A DNA stretch of 64,000 nucleotides, from the NCBI GenBank assembly GCA_031769625.1, contig JAUIMM010000534.1, forward strand, positions 5,668,001 to 5,732,000. The letters run 5' to 3'. The notes beneath the pieces are model-generated. The model saw only the letters and a program-made list of their open reading frames with translations. It did not search any database and was not told the origin of the DNA. Position 1 is the stretch's first letter. The number at the start of each line of letters is the position of its first letter. Below, piece after piece: positions 10,906-22,796 of the stretch. The translations under genes and the position numbers were made by a program. The stretch comes from Taudactylus pleione (Eukaryota; Chordata; Amphibia; Anura; Myobatrachidae).

Positions 10906-11921
10906 TCAAGTCTCAGTGGTAAAAACCAGAATGGTGTGCAAGATGTTATAGGAGACTTGTTTACCAGATTTAGGAACTGAATATAACAGACTGGGGGCCC
11001 GTGCTGCAGTGTTTTAAACAGCCATGTGATGTGTACTATGACACTGCGTCTTCATTATGCATGCCCTAGAAACTCTGTTTTGACGCTAAGGCACGCCTGC
11101 GTTTGCACCACCACACCCTCGTTTCAATAGACCTCCCCCTGTCACCACCCACAAGTGGGCCATCTGTGTACTCGCAACAACTGGTTCACGCACGTGCACA
11201 GCATCTTTTACGCATGCAAAAAAATCGCAAAAAACAGCCAGCAGCATGCGAACATGTCTGAATCGGCCACTGGGACCATTCAGATACAGAGTACCAGGGA
11301 GCTGAGCACTGAACTGTAACTTCAGCAAGAAGCACCGTTGTACAGGCAACAGAGGCCAGTCTGGAAATAGAATTTATAGGGGAGGATCCCCATGGATTGG
11401 ATGCTGTGATCAGCTAGTCTGGGAGTAGCGCTCTGAGTGGAGGAAGAGCGTCAGGTGACAGAGTCCAACATGGCTGTGCCCATACTGTTGTTTAGGAGGG
11501 AACTCTAGAATGTGGCCTGTGTGCCATCATGCTGGGAAGACACACTTTGAGCAAGGGGCTGCAGAAAGCCATCTCCATGCTTAGTAACAGGACACTGAGC
11601 AGACTGGGCAGGAGCAGCACAGACAGACCTCAGCACCAGGTGGGAATGATGTGCAGCATGAGCAAACCTCTGTGCTATCCTGGAGTGATGCACAGCATGA
11701 GCAGACCTCAGCCTTAGCCTGGACATGCACCGGAGTGGTAAGAAAGTGGTTTTAATAGTTTAGTCCAGAGCGTGACAGCAGCCCTCCTTTACAGGTGACC
11801 ACAGGACACCTTTTAGGCTTTCGTGGAAATGTGGCATGGAATTCTCAAATCAACTGAGGAGCATGGATGTCAGAGGCAAAAGTCCAGGAACATTCTTCTG
11901 GGCCGCAGTCCTTCCAGTCAA

Positions 11922-12783
11922 TTAAGTATTGGAGACATCCAAATTAGATTCAAGAGTCCAGAATCTTTGCCACTTTGCACTCAGCTCCACGATGAGTTGG
12001 ACTTTGGGTGCCTTTGCAAGAGCAGAATGAAACCCGTTGCATATGAGTGGTTTCAATAAAGAAATATGTAAGGAATTTGTTATCCTCAGAAAAGGAGGTA
12101 GCTTAAGTTTGAACAAAACTGGACTGATTACTCACTCAATTGTGAATAGAGGAATGAAAATTTTATGGATGGGACTCTTAACCACAGATTTTGTGTAGAG
12201 AGTTAAATTTGATCACCTTCCTTGAGACTGGGAACTGCTCTCCTCTTCCAGACAGCAAACTGCTTGTGTCGTTCAGAAGCCTTCACAAGGGAGGAGCGGA
12301 TCTCTATCCAAATCTTGGAGAAAGGCTGCAAGGTGCGGTCAGCAGCTTGAACCTGTGAGGCAGGAAGCAGCTGAAACTCATGAACTCGAGGGTGGAGACC
12401 ATAAGTGGCATAAAAGGGTGTGGAACCAGATTAAGAATGTTACTGATTGTTGTGACAAAATTCTGCGCAAGTAAGCAGTTTAGCTCAGTTGTCCTGAGAG
12501 GTGGATACATATAAATGAAGAAAAGACTTCAGATCTTGGTTGACTCTTTCCGTCTGGTCATTAGACTGGTGGTGATAGGCAGTGGAGAAATTGTGTTTGA
12601 CTTGAAGTGAAGAACACAAGGAATGCCAAAACTTGGTGACAAACTGCATTTTCCGGTCAGAGATGATTTCCAGAGGTAGTCCATGGAGTCTGAAGATTTA
12701 TTATATGAATAATTGAGCCAACTTTGGAGCTGACAGAAGAACGGTGAGGGGTATGAAGTGAGCCATCTTGGTGAACCAGTCAA
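11922..12783 (-). pseudogene. Gypsy integrase remnants and C-terminal tail
   Basis: Short frames in different registers cover this area. One (11922-12116) reads KLPPFLRITNSLHISLLKPL, which matches the integrase tail that precedes the chromodomain in vertebrate chromoviral Gypsy elements. Near 12720-12790 another register gives the integrase core start, a VVVDWFTKMAHF-like string that several stops and shifts break. A chromodomain is not recognisable beyond residues close to 11930. The gene is clearly dead. Confidence 0.65.
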
Positions 12784-13059
12784 CTACCACCCAGATGGTG
12801 TTGAAACTGGAAGGTCATTAATGAAGTCAATCAACAGATGTGACCATGGTTAATGTGGAACAGAGAGAGTAAGTAACTGCCCAGCTGGGGACTGTCAAGG
12901 CACTTTAACTTCTGTATGATTTTTGGGAGGTTTCCTTTGCTTCCTCTGATCATTGCAGTGGACTGGCACCTTACTGGGTGAGGACGGTAATAGGTGCAAT
13001 GATGGTGGAAAAGTTCTTTATGAATTTGTGATAGTTTGTAAACCCTAGGAAGCGTTGAA

Positions 13060-13650
13060 CAGTTCTGAGAATGTTAGGAAGTGGTCATTCCTGAATAGCT
13101 TGGAGCTTTCCTGGTTCCATTTTGAGACCAGAACCTGAAATGATATATCACAGGAAGGCTATAGATTTGACCTCAAAGACACACTTCGCCAATTTGAAGT
13201 AGATATGATTGAAACAGAGATGTGTCATAACCTCCTTCACTTGCTGGCGATGTTCTTCCAGATCATTGGTGAATATAAGAATATCGTCAAGATAGACAAC
13301 AATATGTTTGTACAACAGATTGCCGAAGTTCTCATTGACATAGTGCTGGAATACTGCTGGAGCATTGCTGAGACCAAAGGGCATAACGAGGTACTCGTAG
13401 TGACTGTCGTGGGTGTTAAATGCGGTCTTCCACTCGTCTCCTTCCCGAATTCGTATGAGATTATATACTCATCGCAAAGTCCAATTTGGTGAAGATGGTG
13501 GCTCCACTGACTTGGTCAAAAAGACCTCCATCCTTTTTTTGATGAAAAAAAAGCCTGCACCAGCGGGAGAGGTGGAAGGGAGGATGAACCCTTTTTCCAA
13601 ATTCTCTTGGATATAGTCAGTCATGGCCTTTGTTTCTGGGAGCGATAGCA
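13060..13650 (-). pseudogene. Gypsy reverse transcriptase remnant
   Basis: The frame at 13148-13384 starts MPFGLSNAPAVFQHYVNE and contains HIVVYLDDILIFTNDLEEH, the catalytic YLDD box of Ty3/Gypsy RT (about 13282-13293 on the + strand). An upstream register near 13400-13640 holds further RT sequence after a frameshift. Downstream of 13148 the frame ends early, and the RNase H region is not recognised. Confidence 0.85.
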
Positions 13651-13926
13651 GATAAATTCACCCTCTGGGAGGAGATATCCCAGGGATTGATTCAATTGGA
13701 CAATCCCATTCACGGTGAAGAGGAAAAATATCAGCACCAGCTTTACTGAAAACATCAGTGAATTCTTGATGATGATGAGGAGTATCCGGATGAGATGGTA
13801 CTGCAGAGCATACTGGAAGAACTTTTTGGAGGCAAGAACCAAAGCAGGATGATCCCCAAGCAGTGATTTCTGAGGTTCTCCAGTAAATTTGAGGATTATA
13901 CAGACAGAGCCAGGGCAAGCCCAGAA

Positions 13927-14184
13927 CTATGGAATGCGAAGCCCTGGGTATGACAAGAATCTTAAAAGTTTACAGTGCAGAGCACCAATCTTGACTCGGA
14001 GAGGTCGAGTCTGAAGGGTAATTGTACCCCCTACGATGTGGCTTCCATGAACCGCTGTGAGGTAGATAGGATGAAGCAGACTCTTGGTTGGTAATGCCCA
14101 CCGCTGGACTAATTCGAGTGTGACAAAGTTGCCAGCTGCGCCTGAATCCAACAGAGCAGAGACTTGCTTGAAGCACTTGGCCAC
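13927..14184 (-). pseudogene. Gypsy aspartic protease remnant
   Basis: The frame contains SALLDSGAAGNFVTLELVQRW. LLDSGA is the D-S/T-G active site of retropepsin-like proteases, and the following hydrophobic stretch is typical for Gypsy. The frame stops before the RT, so the pol frame is broken. Confidence 0.8.
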
Positions 14185-14432
14185 TTAAAGAGAAATTGAG
14201 AGAATGCAATCAGTTTTCTTTGGAGAGGAATGAACTACTCCTAACTTAACCTCTCCTTGCCGAGTTAAGAGCTGGAGTTTCCCAGATGCTTGAGACAATT
14301 GATGAGCTGATGAGAAAGAGCAGCACAGTATAGACAGAGATTCTCAGATTGTTGTCTTCTGTGCTCTTCCTGTGAAAGGCGGGAACAGTTGATTTGCATC
14401 GGATGCTCTTTGGTAGAAGAAACTGACTGAGG

Positions 14433-15190
14433 CTAGACTGTCGCTTGAGGTTTGGGATCAATGAATCTCCCTCTCTCAATAGCACATTCTTTAAAACGTA
14501 AGCCCACCTTGGTGCACAGGGAGATCAAGTCCTCTAACTTGTCCGGGAGATCACGAGTAACAAGAACAACTTTAATTTTGTTGGATAAGCCATTCCAGAA
14601 GGCTGTATAGAATGCTCCATCATTCCAAGAGAGTTCTAATGCCAGTATTTGAAAATGCACCAGATATTAGCCTACAAAATTTGAATCCTGGTTTAGCCGT
14701 AGAAGATCTGAAGATGCAAATGACACTCTCCCAGGCTCATCGAAGATTCGGCGGAATGCTGTGACAAATTCCTTGTAAGATGTTAGAATTGGATCCAATC
14801 TTTTCCATCCTTCACCAGTCTAAGGTGGATCCAGATAATAGGGAGATTATACACAGGGACAGTCTGTATGAAAATTTCTGGGTTGGAGCTCAAACTGTAT
14901 TTCACATTGATTTAGAAAGTCCCTACAATTTTTGGGGTACCCATCAAAATTTTACAGGAGTAGAAATGTGCAGATGAGGTGCCACTGAGGAAACTGGAAC
15001 CAGAGAAATTGGAATGGATGAAGTGGCAGCTCCTGAGCCTCTCAGAGTGGATTGGATGTTATCCAGCTGGTTAGTCAGTTCTTGGAGGAACTGTACCACC
15101 TGACTCTGCATCACCTCTTGGTGTTCTAGGCGAGCAACAAGATCAGGTGTAAATGCAGCAGCTTGTGCCTGATTCTCGGCTGGATCCATA
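14433..15190 (-). pseudogene. Gypsy gag remnant
   Basis: The gag begins MDPAENQAQAAAF close to the LTR. It runs through a helical stretch (LVARLEHQEVMQSQVVQFLQ) and stops near 14944. Another frame (14433-14660) carries LSWNDGAFYTAFWNGLSNKI followed by DLPDKLEDLISLCTKVGLRF, the conserved capsid region of vertebrate Gypsy gag proteins. The frames between are shifted. Confidence 0.75.
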
Positions 15191-15204
15191 GGGCCAGTAC
15201 AAAC

Positions 15205-16266
15205 TGTCACGCCTTAGGGTTAGTTTAGGTAGGAACAGGTGTGGGAGGCTAAGATGGAGATAAAGATTCAGCAGTGGGTTATGGGCCTGAAGGCGAGGAC
15301 AGAAATAGAATGTCTTTATTAAAACAGCAGGTTGGAATGAGAAATGGAGATGATAATACTGAATGACTGAGCAGAATCAGATTGGGACCGATGATGCTGG
15401 ATTGAGGGCTGGATCAGTTTGAGACCGATGTTGATGAATTGAAGAACTTGATAGATTTGAGTCCGATGTTGATGAATTGATGAACTTAGGGCCTAATTCA
15501 GACCCGCTCGCGAGCGCGTAACACTCGCAAGCGGGTCGATGTTGGCCAAGTGCGCATGCGCATGAGGGAGCCGGCGCCGTCGTGGCATGCGCGAGACCCG
15601 GATAGCGACGGCCAAGCCGTCACTATGGGTCTCGCTACAAAGGGGGCGTGCTGTAGATGGTGAGTGACAGCACGCCCCCTTTGGTGGGCGTGGCTGCCCA
15701 GACGGAGGCGTTCCCATGGGAACGCCTACCATCTAGGGCCGGCCCCACTGACATCACAAGTGATGTCAATGGGAGTGCTCTCGGCTCTGATAGAGCCGAA
15801 AGCACTCCAGGGCTTGCGGCAGACAAGACCCTACCACAAGGGACTCGTCGCAAGCCCGATGGTCACGATGGTCTTGACCATCGCGACCATCTTTTTGGCT
15901 GCTCGCTATAGCTGTGGGTGGTCACCCACAGCTATTCGAGCGGCCAGGAGGCCGCTCTAAAATTCAGAGGGACGGCCCTGATTCAGAGTGAGCGTTCTGT
16001 CAGAGCGTCCGGCTCTGAATCAGGGTCTTAATCAGTTGGTACTGACGTTGATGAATTCATAAACTTGATCGGTTGGAACCAATGTTGATGAATTGAGGAA
16101 CTTAATTGATAAGAGTCCAATGTTGGAAGCATCGGATGAGACCGATGGTTGGAGTTATAGGCTGGAACCGAAGGTGGCTACAGGAACAAGTCTCAGTGGT
16201 AAAAACCAGACTGGTGTGCAAGATGGTATAGGAGACTTGTTTACCAGATCTAGGAACTGGATATAA
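15205..16266 (-). repeat. 5' LTR of the Gypsy element, interrupted
   Basis: The LTR starts TGTCACGCCTTAGG on the + strand and shares long stretches with 1875-2187, 9629-9931 and 10906-10985, including AGTCTCAGTGGTAAAAACCA. A MITE occupies 15489-16027. After 16266 the sequence passes into another MITE. A later piece (about 16905-16950, GCGCTCTGAGTGG) again matches the other LTR near 11412-11450. The outer end has not been located. Confidence 0.7.
15489..16027. mobile_element. GGGCCTAATTCAGAC MITE with TTA duplication
   Basis: The ends are GGGCCTAATTCAGACCCGCT and CTCTGAATCAGGGTC, with TTA on both sides (15486-15488 and 16028-16030). The interior is GC-rich, with GCGCATGCGCAT, ACGGAGGCGTTCCCATGGGA and CACTGACATCAC. 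It is closely related to 27509-27932 and 45782-46112. Peptides in open frames of this element occur on both strands and are not genes. Confidence 0.85.
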
Positions 16267-16775
16267 TGGATTGCAATAGCAATTACGCGCACATTTCAAC
16301 TGCAATAGAATGCTAATCCATTGCGATCGCTATGCTGTCACAGCACAACACAAGGATGCCCACTTTACCTTACACACATCTGTAATCCTTAGCAAGACTG
16401 CAAAACCATCGGTAAGATCGAGTACAATTGGAGCCGCACGCACACTTGCACAAGGTCAGAGGTCAATCAGGAATTGCTGACTTCATCGCAACGCTATGAG
16501 TACTAAAGCTGCATATGGCATCGCATTGGATAAAATATGCACATCCCTGTAACGACGTTCAAAGGCAATGGCACACCTGGGTTGTGCCGACCACCCCCCA
16601 TCACCACCCACAAACAGCACTTCCTGTCAATCACTCTGCGATGGATCTGCGTAGTTACTGCGATCGCAGTGGCCGGTTCCCGCACATGCACCGATGTGCA
16701 TACGCATGCGCAGAATGCAATAATCGGTCAATTGCATGTGTAATCACAGTTGCGATCAGTAGTGAATCAAGCCCT
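16267..16775. repeat. MITE related to the PLE-split copy, left end missing
   Basis: It aligns with 2440-2629 plus 9311-9620 and keeps the sequence across the point where the other copy was hit by the PLE (GCACAAGGTCAGAGGTCAAT). It ends with TGAATCAAGCCC. The left terminal repeat is absent, so it is truncated or joined to the LTR. Confidence 0.7.
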
Positions 16776-16781
16776 GGGACC

Positions 16782-17090
16782 CAGGGGCGTATCTATAATG
16801 GGTGCAGGGTGTGCGGGGCACACGGGCACCCATAGCATACTTACCTCTTCAGAGTCCCATGTCGGAGCGAGGGTCAAGCGCTCTAAAAATGACTGGAAAA
16901 TGGCCACTGCGATCAGCTGGTCTGGGAACAGCGCTCTGAGTGGTGGAAGATGTGCAGAGCCTACAGAAGATGGGACTGGAAAGGGGAGGAGTTGGGACTG
17001 GAAATGGGATGAGTCAGGACTAGAGAGGAGGAAGAGGGAGGATTAATTATTAAACCACCCATCCTAAAAGAAAGTCTTGATCCGCCCCTG
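16782..17090. repeat. Mosaic with CAGGGGCGTATCTATAATGG end
   Basis: The left end CAGGGGCGTATCTATAATGG also occurs in altered form at 30290 and, inverted, at 62660-62680. The right end is GATCCGCCCCTG. The ends are hAT-like, but no target duplication is found. A piece of Gypsy LTR lies inside (about 16905-16950), so this is probably a mosaic of two repeats. Confidence 0.5.
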
Positions 17091-17682
17091 CAGCATCCAT
17101 ACGCACTGCATTACCATCCTGACACTCCCACTTTCAGCACCCATACACACTGCATTACCGTCCTGACACTCCTACTTTCAGCACCCATACACACTGCATT
17201 ACCGTCCTGACACTCCTACTTTCAGCATCCATATACACTGCATTACTGTCCTGACACTCCCACTTTCAGCATCCATACACACTGCATTACCGCCCTGACA
17301 CTCCCACTTTCAGCATCCCTACACACTGCATTACCATCCTGACACTCCCACTTTCAGCATCCATACACACTGCATTACCGTCCTGACACTCTCACTTTCA
17401 GTATCCGTACACACTGCATTACCATCCTGACACTCCCACTTTCAGCATCCATACACACTGCATTACCATCCTGACACTCCCACTTTCAGCATCCATACAC
17501 ACTGCATTACCGTCCTGACACTCTCACTTTCAGCATCCATACACACTGCATTACCGTCCTGACACTCCCACTTTCAGCATCCATACACACTGCATTACTG
17601 TCTTGACACTCCCACTTTCGGCATCCATACACACTGCATTACCGTCCTGACACTCCCACTTTCAGCATCCATACACACTGCA
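17091..17682. repeat. 44-bp tandem satellite, about 13 copies
   Basis: The unit is CAGCATCCATACACACTGCA followed by TTACCGTCCTGACACTCCCA and CTTT. Copies differ by single substitutions (for instance CACCCATAC at 17149 and GTATCCGTAC at 17401). A further piece of the same unit lies at about 22603-22648, on the other side of the LINE. Confidence 0.95.
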
Positions 17683-17858
17683 GAGCCGTAACTAGACTTT
17701 TTGGTGCCTTGTGCCAGAGAGAGCATTGGTGCTCCCTCCCCCCATTTTTTAAGTAGGGACATAAAGATAGTGCCCCTGAAAAAAGGCCATGGCCTCAGGA
17801 GAAGGGCTCCCATTATCATACACCTGGCCTATAGACTGGCCTATAGACTTAACACTCT

Positions 17859-20514
17859 TCAAGAGCCAAATGTTATCCAACGACAGCTTAAATAGTTCAG
17901 GAAAGGTGCTGTTGAACCATAGTGGAGAATCAGCATCGAAATCAGACCAGTCAAAAAGTATATGGGTGTAACGCCAAACCAACAGAGCCTGACAGAGTAA
18001 AGAGGGCAATCCAAAAGTAGACATACCACAGAGAAAAATAATAAAGGAGTAAAGAAGGATCCAATCCGTTCAGCCAGAAACCCCAGCATCGTTGAAACAG
18101 CAGAGCCGGACACCCAATCGTACAGAGGAACTAACTGAGCGGCTACATAATAGAACCGAAAATTAGAGAGGCCTAAACCTCCACAGGCTTTAGTTTTATA
18201 AAGGGCTTTAATGGACACTCTGGCAGGTCCATGACCCCAAATAAAGGAGGAAAGGATACTATCAATAACAGAAAACACCCTTTTGGGGACAAAGACTGAA
18301 GAGTGCTGCAAAATATACAAATATGTGGGCTGAATAGACATCTTAAATAAATTTATACATCCCAGAACTGACATGGACTTTTGCTTTAAAATTAGTTGTT
18401 ATGGGGTCAATATTTTGCGATATATATATATATATATATACTGAAGCTAGGGGTACAATCCAAACTCCCAGATATTTAAATCTTATGGTCCACTGCAAGG
18501 GACAAGGCAGCCGCTCTTGTTCAGAAATGCAGCCTGAAATAGGGAATATGTTAGACTTTAATTAATAAGTAATCCTGAGAAGACACCAAACATATTAATA
18601 ATGCATAGCAACGAATTCCCTGAATCTTCTAAAAACAGGAGCATATCATCAGCAGACAGGGCCACAACATTCTCAACCACACCAGACTTAATACCTCAAA
18701 CATCGGGATCTGCACGTAATAAACAGGCCAATGGCTCAATAGCCATAGCGAATAGAGCAGAAGACAGCAGGCAACCCTGGCGAGTCCCCCTCGCTATTGG
18801 AAAAGGAGCTGACGTATACCCATTAACAGACCAGTCTGGTCGGGGTGAATGAGTGACGTAATTACTAGGTTCAAACGTGTGGCAAGTATCTTGGCTAATA
18901 TCTTGACATCTGTGATTAACAGCGAAATAGGACGATAAGACTCAGGAAGAGTAGGATTCTTCCCAGGCTTAGCTAATACAACAATAATTGTTTCAGACAT
19001 AGAAGGAGGAAGGGATACCCAATCAAATAGAGAATTAAATAAATCCAATAAATATGGAATAAAGAAATCCTTACATTTTCTGTACACCTCCACAGGAAGC
19101 CCATCACAGCCAGGAGCCTTGGAAGCGGGGAGGGAAGAGATAGCAACCTAAATATCCTCAATAGTGAATGGAGCATCCAGGCATGTAATAGCTTCCTGAG
19201 AAAGCTGCGGTAGGACAATCTGGTCCAAATAGTTCTGAAGCTGGTCATCAGAGTAGGAAACCCTGGAAGTGTACAGAGAAGAATAATATTCATAAAATAC
19301 CTCAGAGATGCCAACCCCCGAATAACATGGCTGACCCCGAGAATCATGAATGCTCTGGTATAAAATTAGCATGAGAGTGCGCTCTCGCTAAGAAAGCCAA
19401 ATAGCCACCACCAACTTCAGCCTGAAAATATTGGTTATGTCTAGAGAAAAGTAGCCTACGTTTGGATTTTTCAAAAAGACAATCCGACCACTCCCACTGT
19501 GCACTCAACCACAACTCACGATCAAGTGATGATTGAGATAGGATATATGGAGTCTCCAATTGAGAGCACAAGAGCTCAAGATGGGACTCCTCCTTCCTAT
19601 TATACATTTTAATTTCAGAAACTCTTGTAGTCATGGAACCCCGCATATAAGTCTTAAATGCATCATACCCAATAGTCGGATTTGGGTTGAATTGAAAGCC
19701 CTCCCATGCTGCAACAAGGTCAGAACCTGCCCCAATCATGGACAGCCAGAATGGGGGCAGCTTCCAAAACCTGACCGCCCTATCCCGAGACATGCTCAAA
19801 GTAAGTGATACAGGATAATGATCTGAGATACCTCTGGGCAGATAAGCTGCCTCAGATACCATGGATAATATATCAGGGGAAATCAATGCTAGATCGATAC
19901 GAGATAAAGTATGGAATGAAGTGGATTGCCAGGAATATTGAGCGGCAAATTGATTCCTGCAACGCCAAACGTCAATCCAGCCCAGTTCAGCAATAAGATT
20001 GGCAAATGGAGTGGGAGAAGGAGAGGACAGGGAAGAATCAACACCCTCCTTCCACCGGTCCAATCGACGATCCAGTACATTATTAAAGTCACCCAAACAT
20101 ATCACAGGGTTACCAGGGGATTGAGCAACAAATATAGCAGCCTGACAATTGACTTCATTATTATACGGAGGAGGACTATAAACAGCCAATATATGGAGGA
20201 GGATATGATTAACAGTAGCCCGGAGGAAAACAAACCTCCCATGGGAATCGACTAGACTAGACTCTAGGTGAAAGTGTAATGAATTTTTAATTAAAACCGA
20301 GACCTCCCTGGCATCATGTGAGATTGTGGAATAATACATGTGCAGGGTTTTTCAAGTGCCAAAACTTTGCTACCATACAAATGAGTTTCTGAAAGACATA
20401 TAATTTCAGCATGATATTCTTAACTTGGGACATAACAAGAGAACGCTTAATTCTATCATTTAAACCCCAAACATTCCAACCAAGGAGGCGGAGATCACCA
20501 GCATCCGCAATCAC
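17859..20514 (-). pseudogene. LINE ORF2: endonuclease and reverse transcriptase (broken)
   Basis: The endonuclease begins at 20514 with LRLLGWNVWGLNDRIKRS. It continues in a second frame (19344-20339) with CLGDFNNVLDRRLDRW, SRIDLALIS and SDHYPVSLTL, the GDFN, SRID and SDH motifs of APE-type LINE endonucleases. The RT follows with YRPISLLITDVKILAKILA (18794-19093) and a catalytic box ALSADDMLLFLEDS (ADD codons within 18642-18659). The C-terminal part is at 17859-18374. The total of about 2.65 kb is shorter than usual for the clade. The RT thumb and C-terminal parts are deleted or frameshifted. Confidence 0.85.
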
Positions 20515-21300
20515 GGGGTCTCATCGAAAACAATAAAAACAGGATAATATAAGACAAACAGGAAACAGAAAGGAACCAAAATACAGTGGGAGGGCTCAAA
20601 GCGGGCCCAAGCATCTGAGTCAGCAATAATTAATATAGTATACCTTGAGAAGCAATAAGAATTAAGAGAGAAACAATTACACATATGCACTGATGACTTA
20701 AAAAAAAGAAAGAAAACAAAAAACAAAATAAACTAACCCATCCCTAACCCACCCTGTATATCCTTCAAAACCTAAGGTATACCCAATCCCCATGCCCTAA
20801 AATACCCCCCCCCTATAGACTAACAGAACTAGCTAATAATAATCCTAACTAAACCCTATATAGAGCACAGAGTAAAAGGGGTATAGGAAATAAACCCTAT
20901 TACTATATTCAGCAGTAAACTCTATTGTAAAAAAAAAAATTATTAAACCATAATCAGTCTCCTGGTGGAACAAACAATATTGTATAGAACTGATAGCAAA
21001 AGCATATACCATAAACTAGAATAAGACGTATTATGTTATAATTAACACATTATAGGCCGACATAATATAGAAACCAAATATAACATACTGTACACACACT
21101 AAATGACAAATAATAAAGCATGGAAACATGCATGGATTACTACAGAAACTTGTAGAAGCATATGAGCAAGCACTGAAGGCGAACAAGAGAGCAAAAAAAG
21201 ATTCAGACAATTTGAAACAAGGACACTTCAGCGAGGAGCACGGGGCTGACGCTCCAGCCAAACCTCTGCATCTTTGGGGTTAGCGGAAAAATGAGTAGTA
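20515..21300 (-). other. Spacer between LINE ORF1 and ORF2
   Basis: I see no domain in these bases. The stretch is AT-rich, with A-runs and CCCATCCCTAACCCACCC. It may be a true long inter-ORF region, or a decayed end of ORF1 or start of ORF2 in which frames can no longer be seen. Confidence 0.5.
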
Positions 21301-22112
21301 TTATTGTGCACCACTCGCAGTCTTGCAGGATATAACATGGGAGTACTGAATATTACAGTCACGTAATTTACGCTTGATTTGCAAGAACTGAGAACTCTTC
21401 TGCACCTCCAATGCAAAGTCAGGAAAAATTGAAATACAATGATTCTCGAACTGCAGCGGACCCTTAGTACGGGCCAATTGGAGAATGGCATCCTGATCTT
21501 TGAAGTGTAACAGGCGGGCGATGAAGGTTCTAGCAGAAGCTCCAGGTGCAGGAGGCCTAGAAGGGAGCCTATGAGCACGCTCTACAGCGAATTGAGGACT
21601 AAAAGCTTCCCAGGTGAATAATTGAAATAGCCAGTCCTCCAGAAATTTCTCAGGGGTTAAACCCTCAGCCTGCTCAGGAAGCCCAATAAGACAGATATTG
21701 TTATGCCCAAGCCGACCTTCAACATCAGAAAGATTAGCCTGGATGGACACAACTTGGGAAGACAACTCTTTGACTTTATGCTTTAAAGGTGAGGTAGCAT
21801 CTTCCAGATCAGAAATACGGTGTTCTGTTTCGCCAACCCTCTCCCTTATTTTCTGTAAATCCTGATGAAGCAGGGACACATCAATCTGCACTTGACCAAT
21901 TTTATCGGTGAGTCGCTGCTCAGATGTAGAGAGCCTTTAGGATTTGCTGAGTAGAATGTGACGCACCATTACATTATGGTCAGTATCGCCCTCAACGGAT
22001 AAAGGAGAAGGGGGATCAGCAACACTTTGGCTAAAAGACTGAGGTGGCTGAAAATTTCTAGCATATTTTTCTACCCTGGCAGCAGCTCCAGCTGCAGTGC
22101 CAGTTTTCCCCA
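21301..22112 (-). pseudogene. LINE ORF1 (RNA-binding protein, one frameshift)
   Basis: The likely start is MGKTGTAAGAAARVEKYA at 22112. A frameshift near 21930-21945 joins it to the frame at 21301-21891. That frame holds a heptad-like coiled coil (LLHQDLQKIRERVGETEHRI), an RRM-like part (NNICLIGLPEQAEG) and ERAHRLPSRPPAP followed by ISIFPDFALEVQ. These are the hallmarks of L1/Tx1-type ORF1 proteins, which coat the LINE RNA as trimers. Confidence 0.8.
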
Positions 22113-22796
22113 TGGTAAAATATATATTATGAGGATATTCACACACTTGTAAAAAATAGAGGAGGTGGGGCAATAATAGTAGCAGGGACCCACAATAAGG
22201 TGAATGCAGTGTAATCAAACAAATATCACTGTAAATGGAGGCACTGTGAGTGATTAATTGCATCCACTGAACAGCGCTGTGCAGGATAAGTATAGTGAAG
22301 GAGCAGTGCACAGGAGGATTCCAGGAGTCATCCAAGATGGTGTCTGCAGTGAGACTCACCAGACCCGGGACACAGCAGAGGAACAGAGGAGCAGCAGCAA
22401 GAGGAGGCAGTCACCCCCAGCACCTGCGCCAGCAGATCGGGGAGCTCCGGGCACCACACAGCAACAGGAGAGGGAGAGACCAGCGGGCACACCAGCAGCC
22501 CGCGCTGAACAGAAGCGCCCACAGACAGGAGGGAGAAGCAAGACACTGGACACACCCGCGCAGGAGACCGGAGGCTTCCATGCTGTGCCAAGCCATGCCC
22601 TCCCTGACACCCCCTCTTTCAGCATCCATACACACTGCATTACTGTCTGGTGCGTAAAGAGGCGAACATCAGTTGCACCATTGAATCTTTCACCAACCCT
22701 ATGTAAAGTGCAGTTTCTAAGTCTTTGTATGGCCTCATATTTAAGCAGTACACAAACGCTTTTACCGACACGTCCGTGACACTGCCAAAACACACC

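Larger units (their letters stand above)
1875..11777 (-). repeat. 3' LTR of a Ty3/Gypsy element, split by nested insertions
   Basis: On the + strand the LTR starts TGTCACGCC (1875) and ends GCGTGACA (11777). The homologous LTR begins at 15205 with the same TGTCACGCC. Shared pieces in order are 1875-2187, 2386-2421, 9629-9931 and 10906-11777. Between them lie a hAT-like MITE (2188-2385), a MITE split by a Penelope-like element (2422-9625) and palindromic MITEs (9932-10905). Removing these leaves an LTR of about 1.5 kb. The LTR contains a diverged internal repeat built on 'GATGTTGATGAATTGA'. A polypurine tract on the minus strand (AAAGGAGGGCTGC) abuts its inner end. Confidence 0.75.
11778..15204 (-). 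mobile_element. Internal part of a Ty3/Gypsy element (deleted and broken)
   Basis: Reading on the minus strand from the LTR at 15205, the order is gag, aspartic protease, reverse transcriptase, integrase tail and a polypurine tract (minus-strand AAAGGAGGGCTGC) next to the 3' LTR at 11777. The order protease, RT, integrase is that of Ty3/Gypsy. At about 3.4 kb it is shorter than a complete interior (roughly 4.5-5 kb), and I find no RNase H block, so there are internal deletions. The gag ATG lies only about 15-20 bases from the LTR edge. Confidence 0.85.
17690..22590 (-). mobile_element. Tx1/L1-like LINE, inserted in the 44-bp satellite
   Basis: On the minus strand, a CpG-rich leader (about 22113-22590) is followed by an ORF1 with coiled coil and RNA-binding region, a non-coding spacer of about 790 bp, and an ORF2 with endonuclease and reverse transcriptase. 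Both ends touch satellite sequence. The 3' end near 17690-17830 is uncertain because it may include another small repeat starting at GCCGTAACTAGAC. A (TA)n tract lies at 18421-18440. Frameshifts and deletions mark it as inactive. Confidence 0.8.

Noticed and set aside
17091..17682. CRISPR-like array of regular repeats
   Set aside because: The 44-bp unit repeats without unique spacers, and the setting is a vertebrate genome; it is a satellite.
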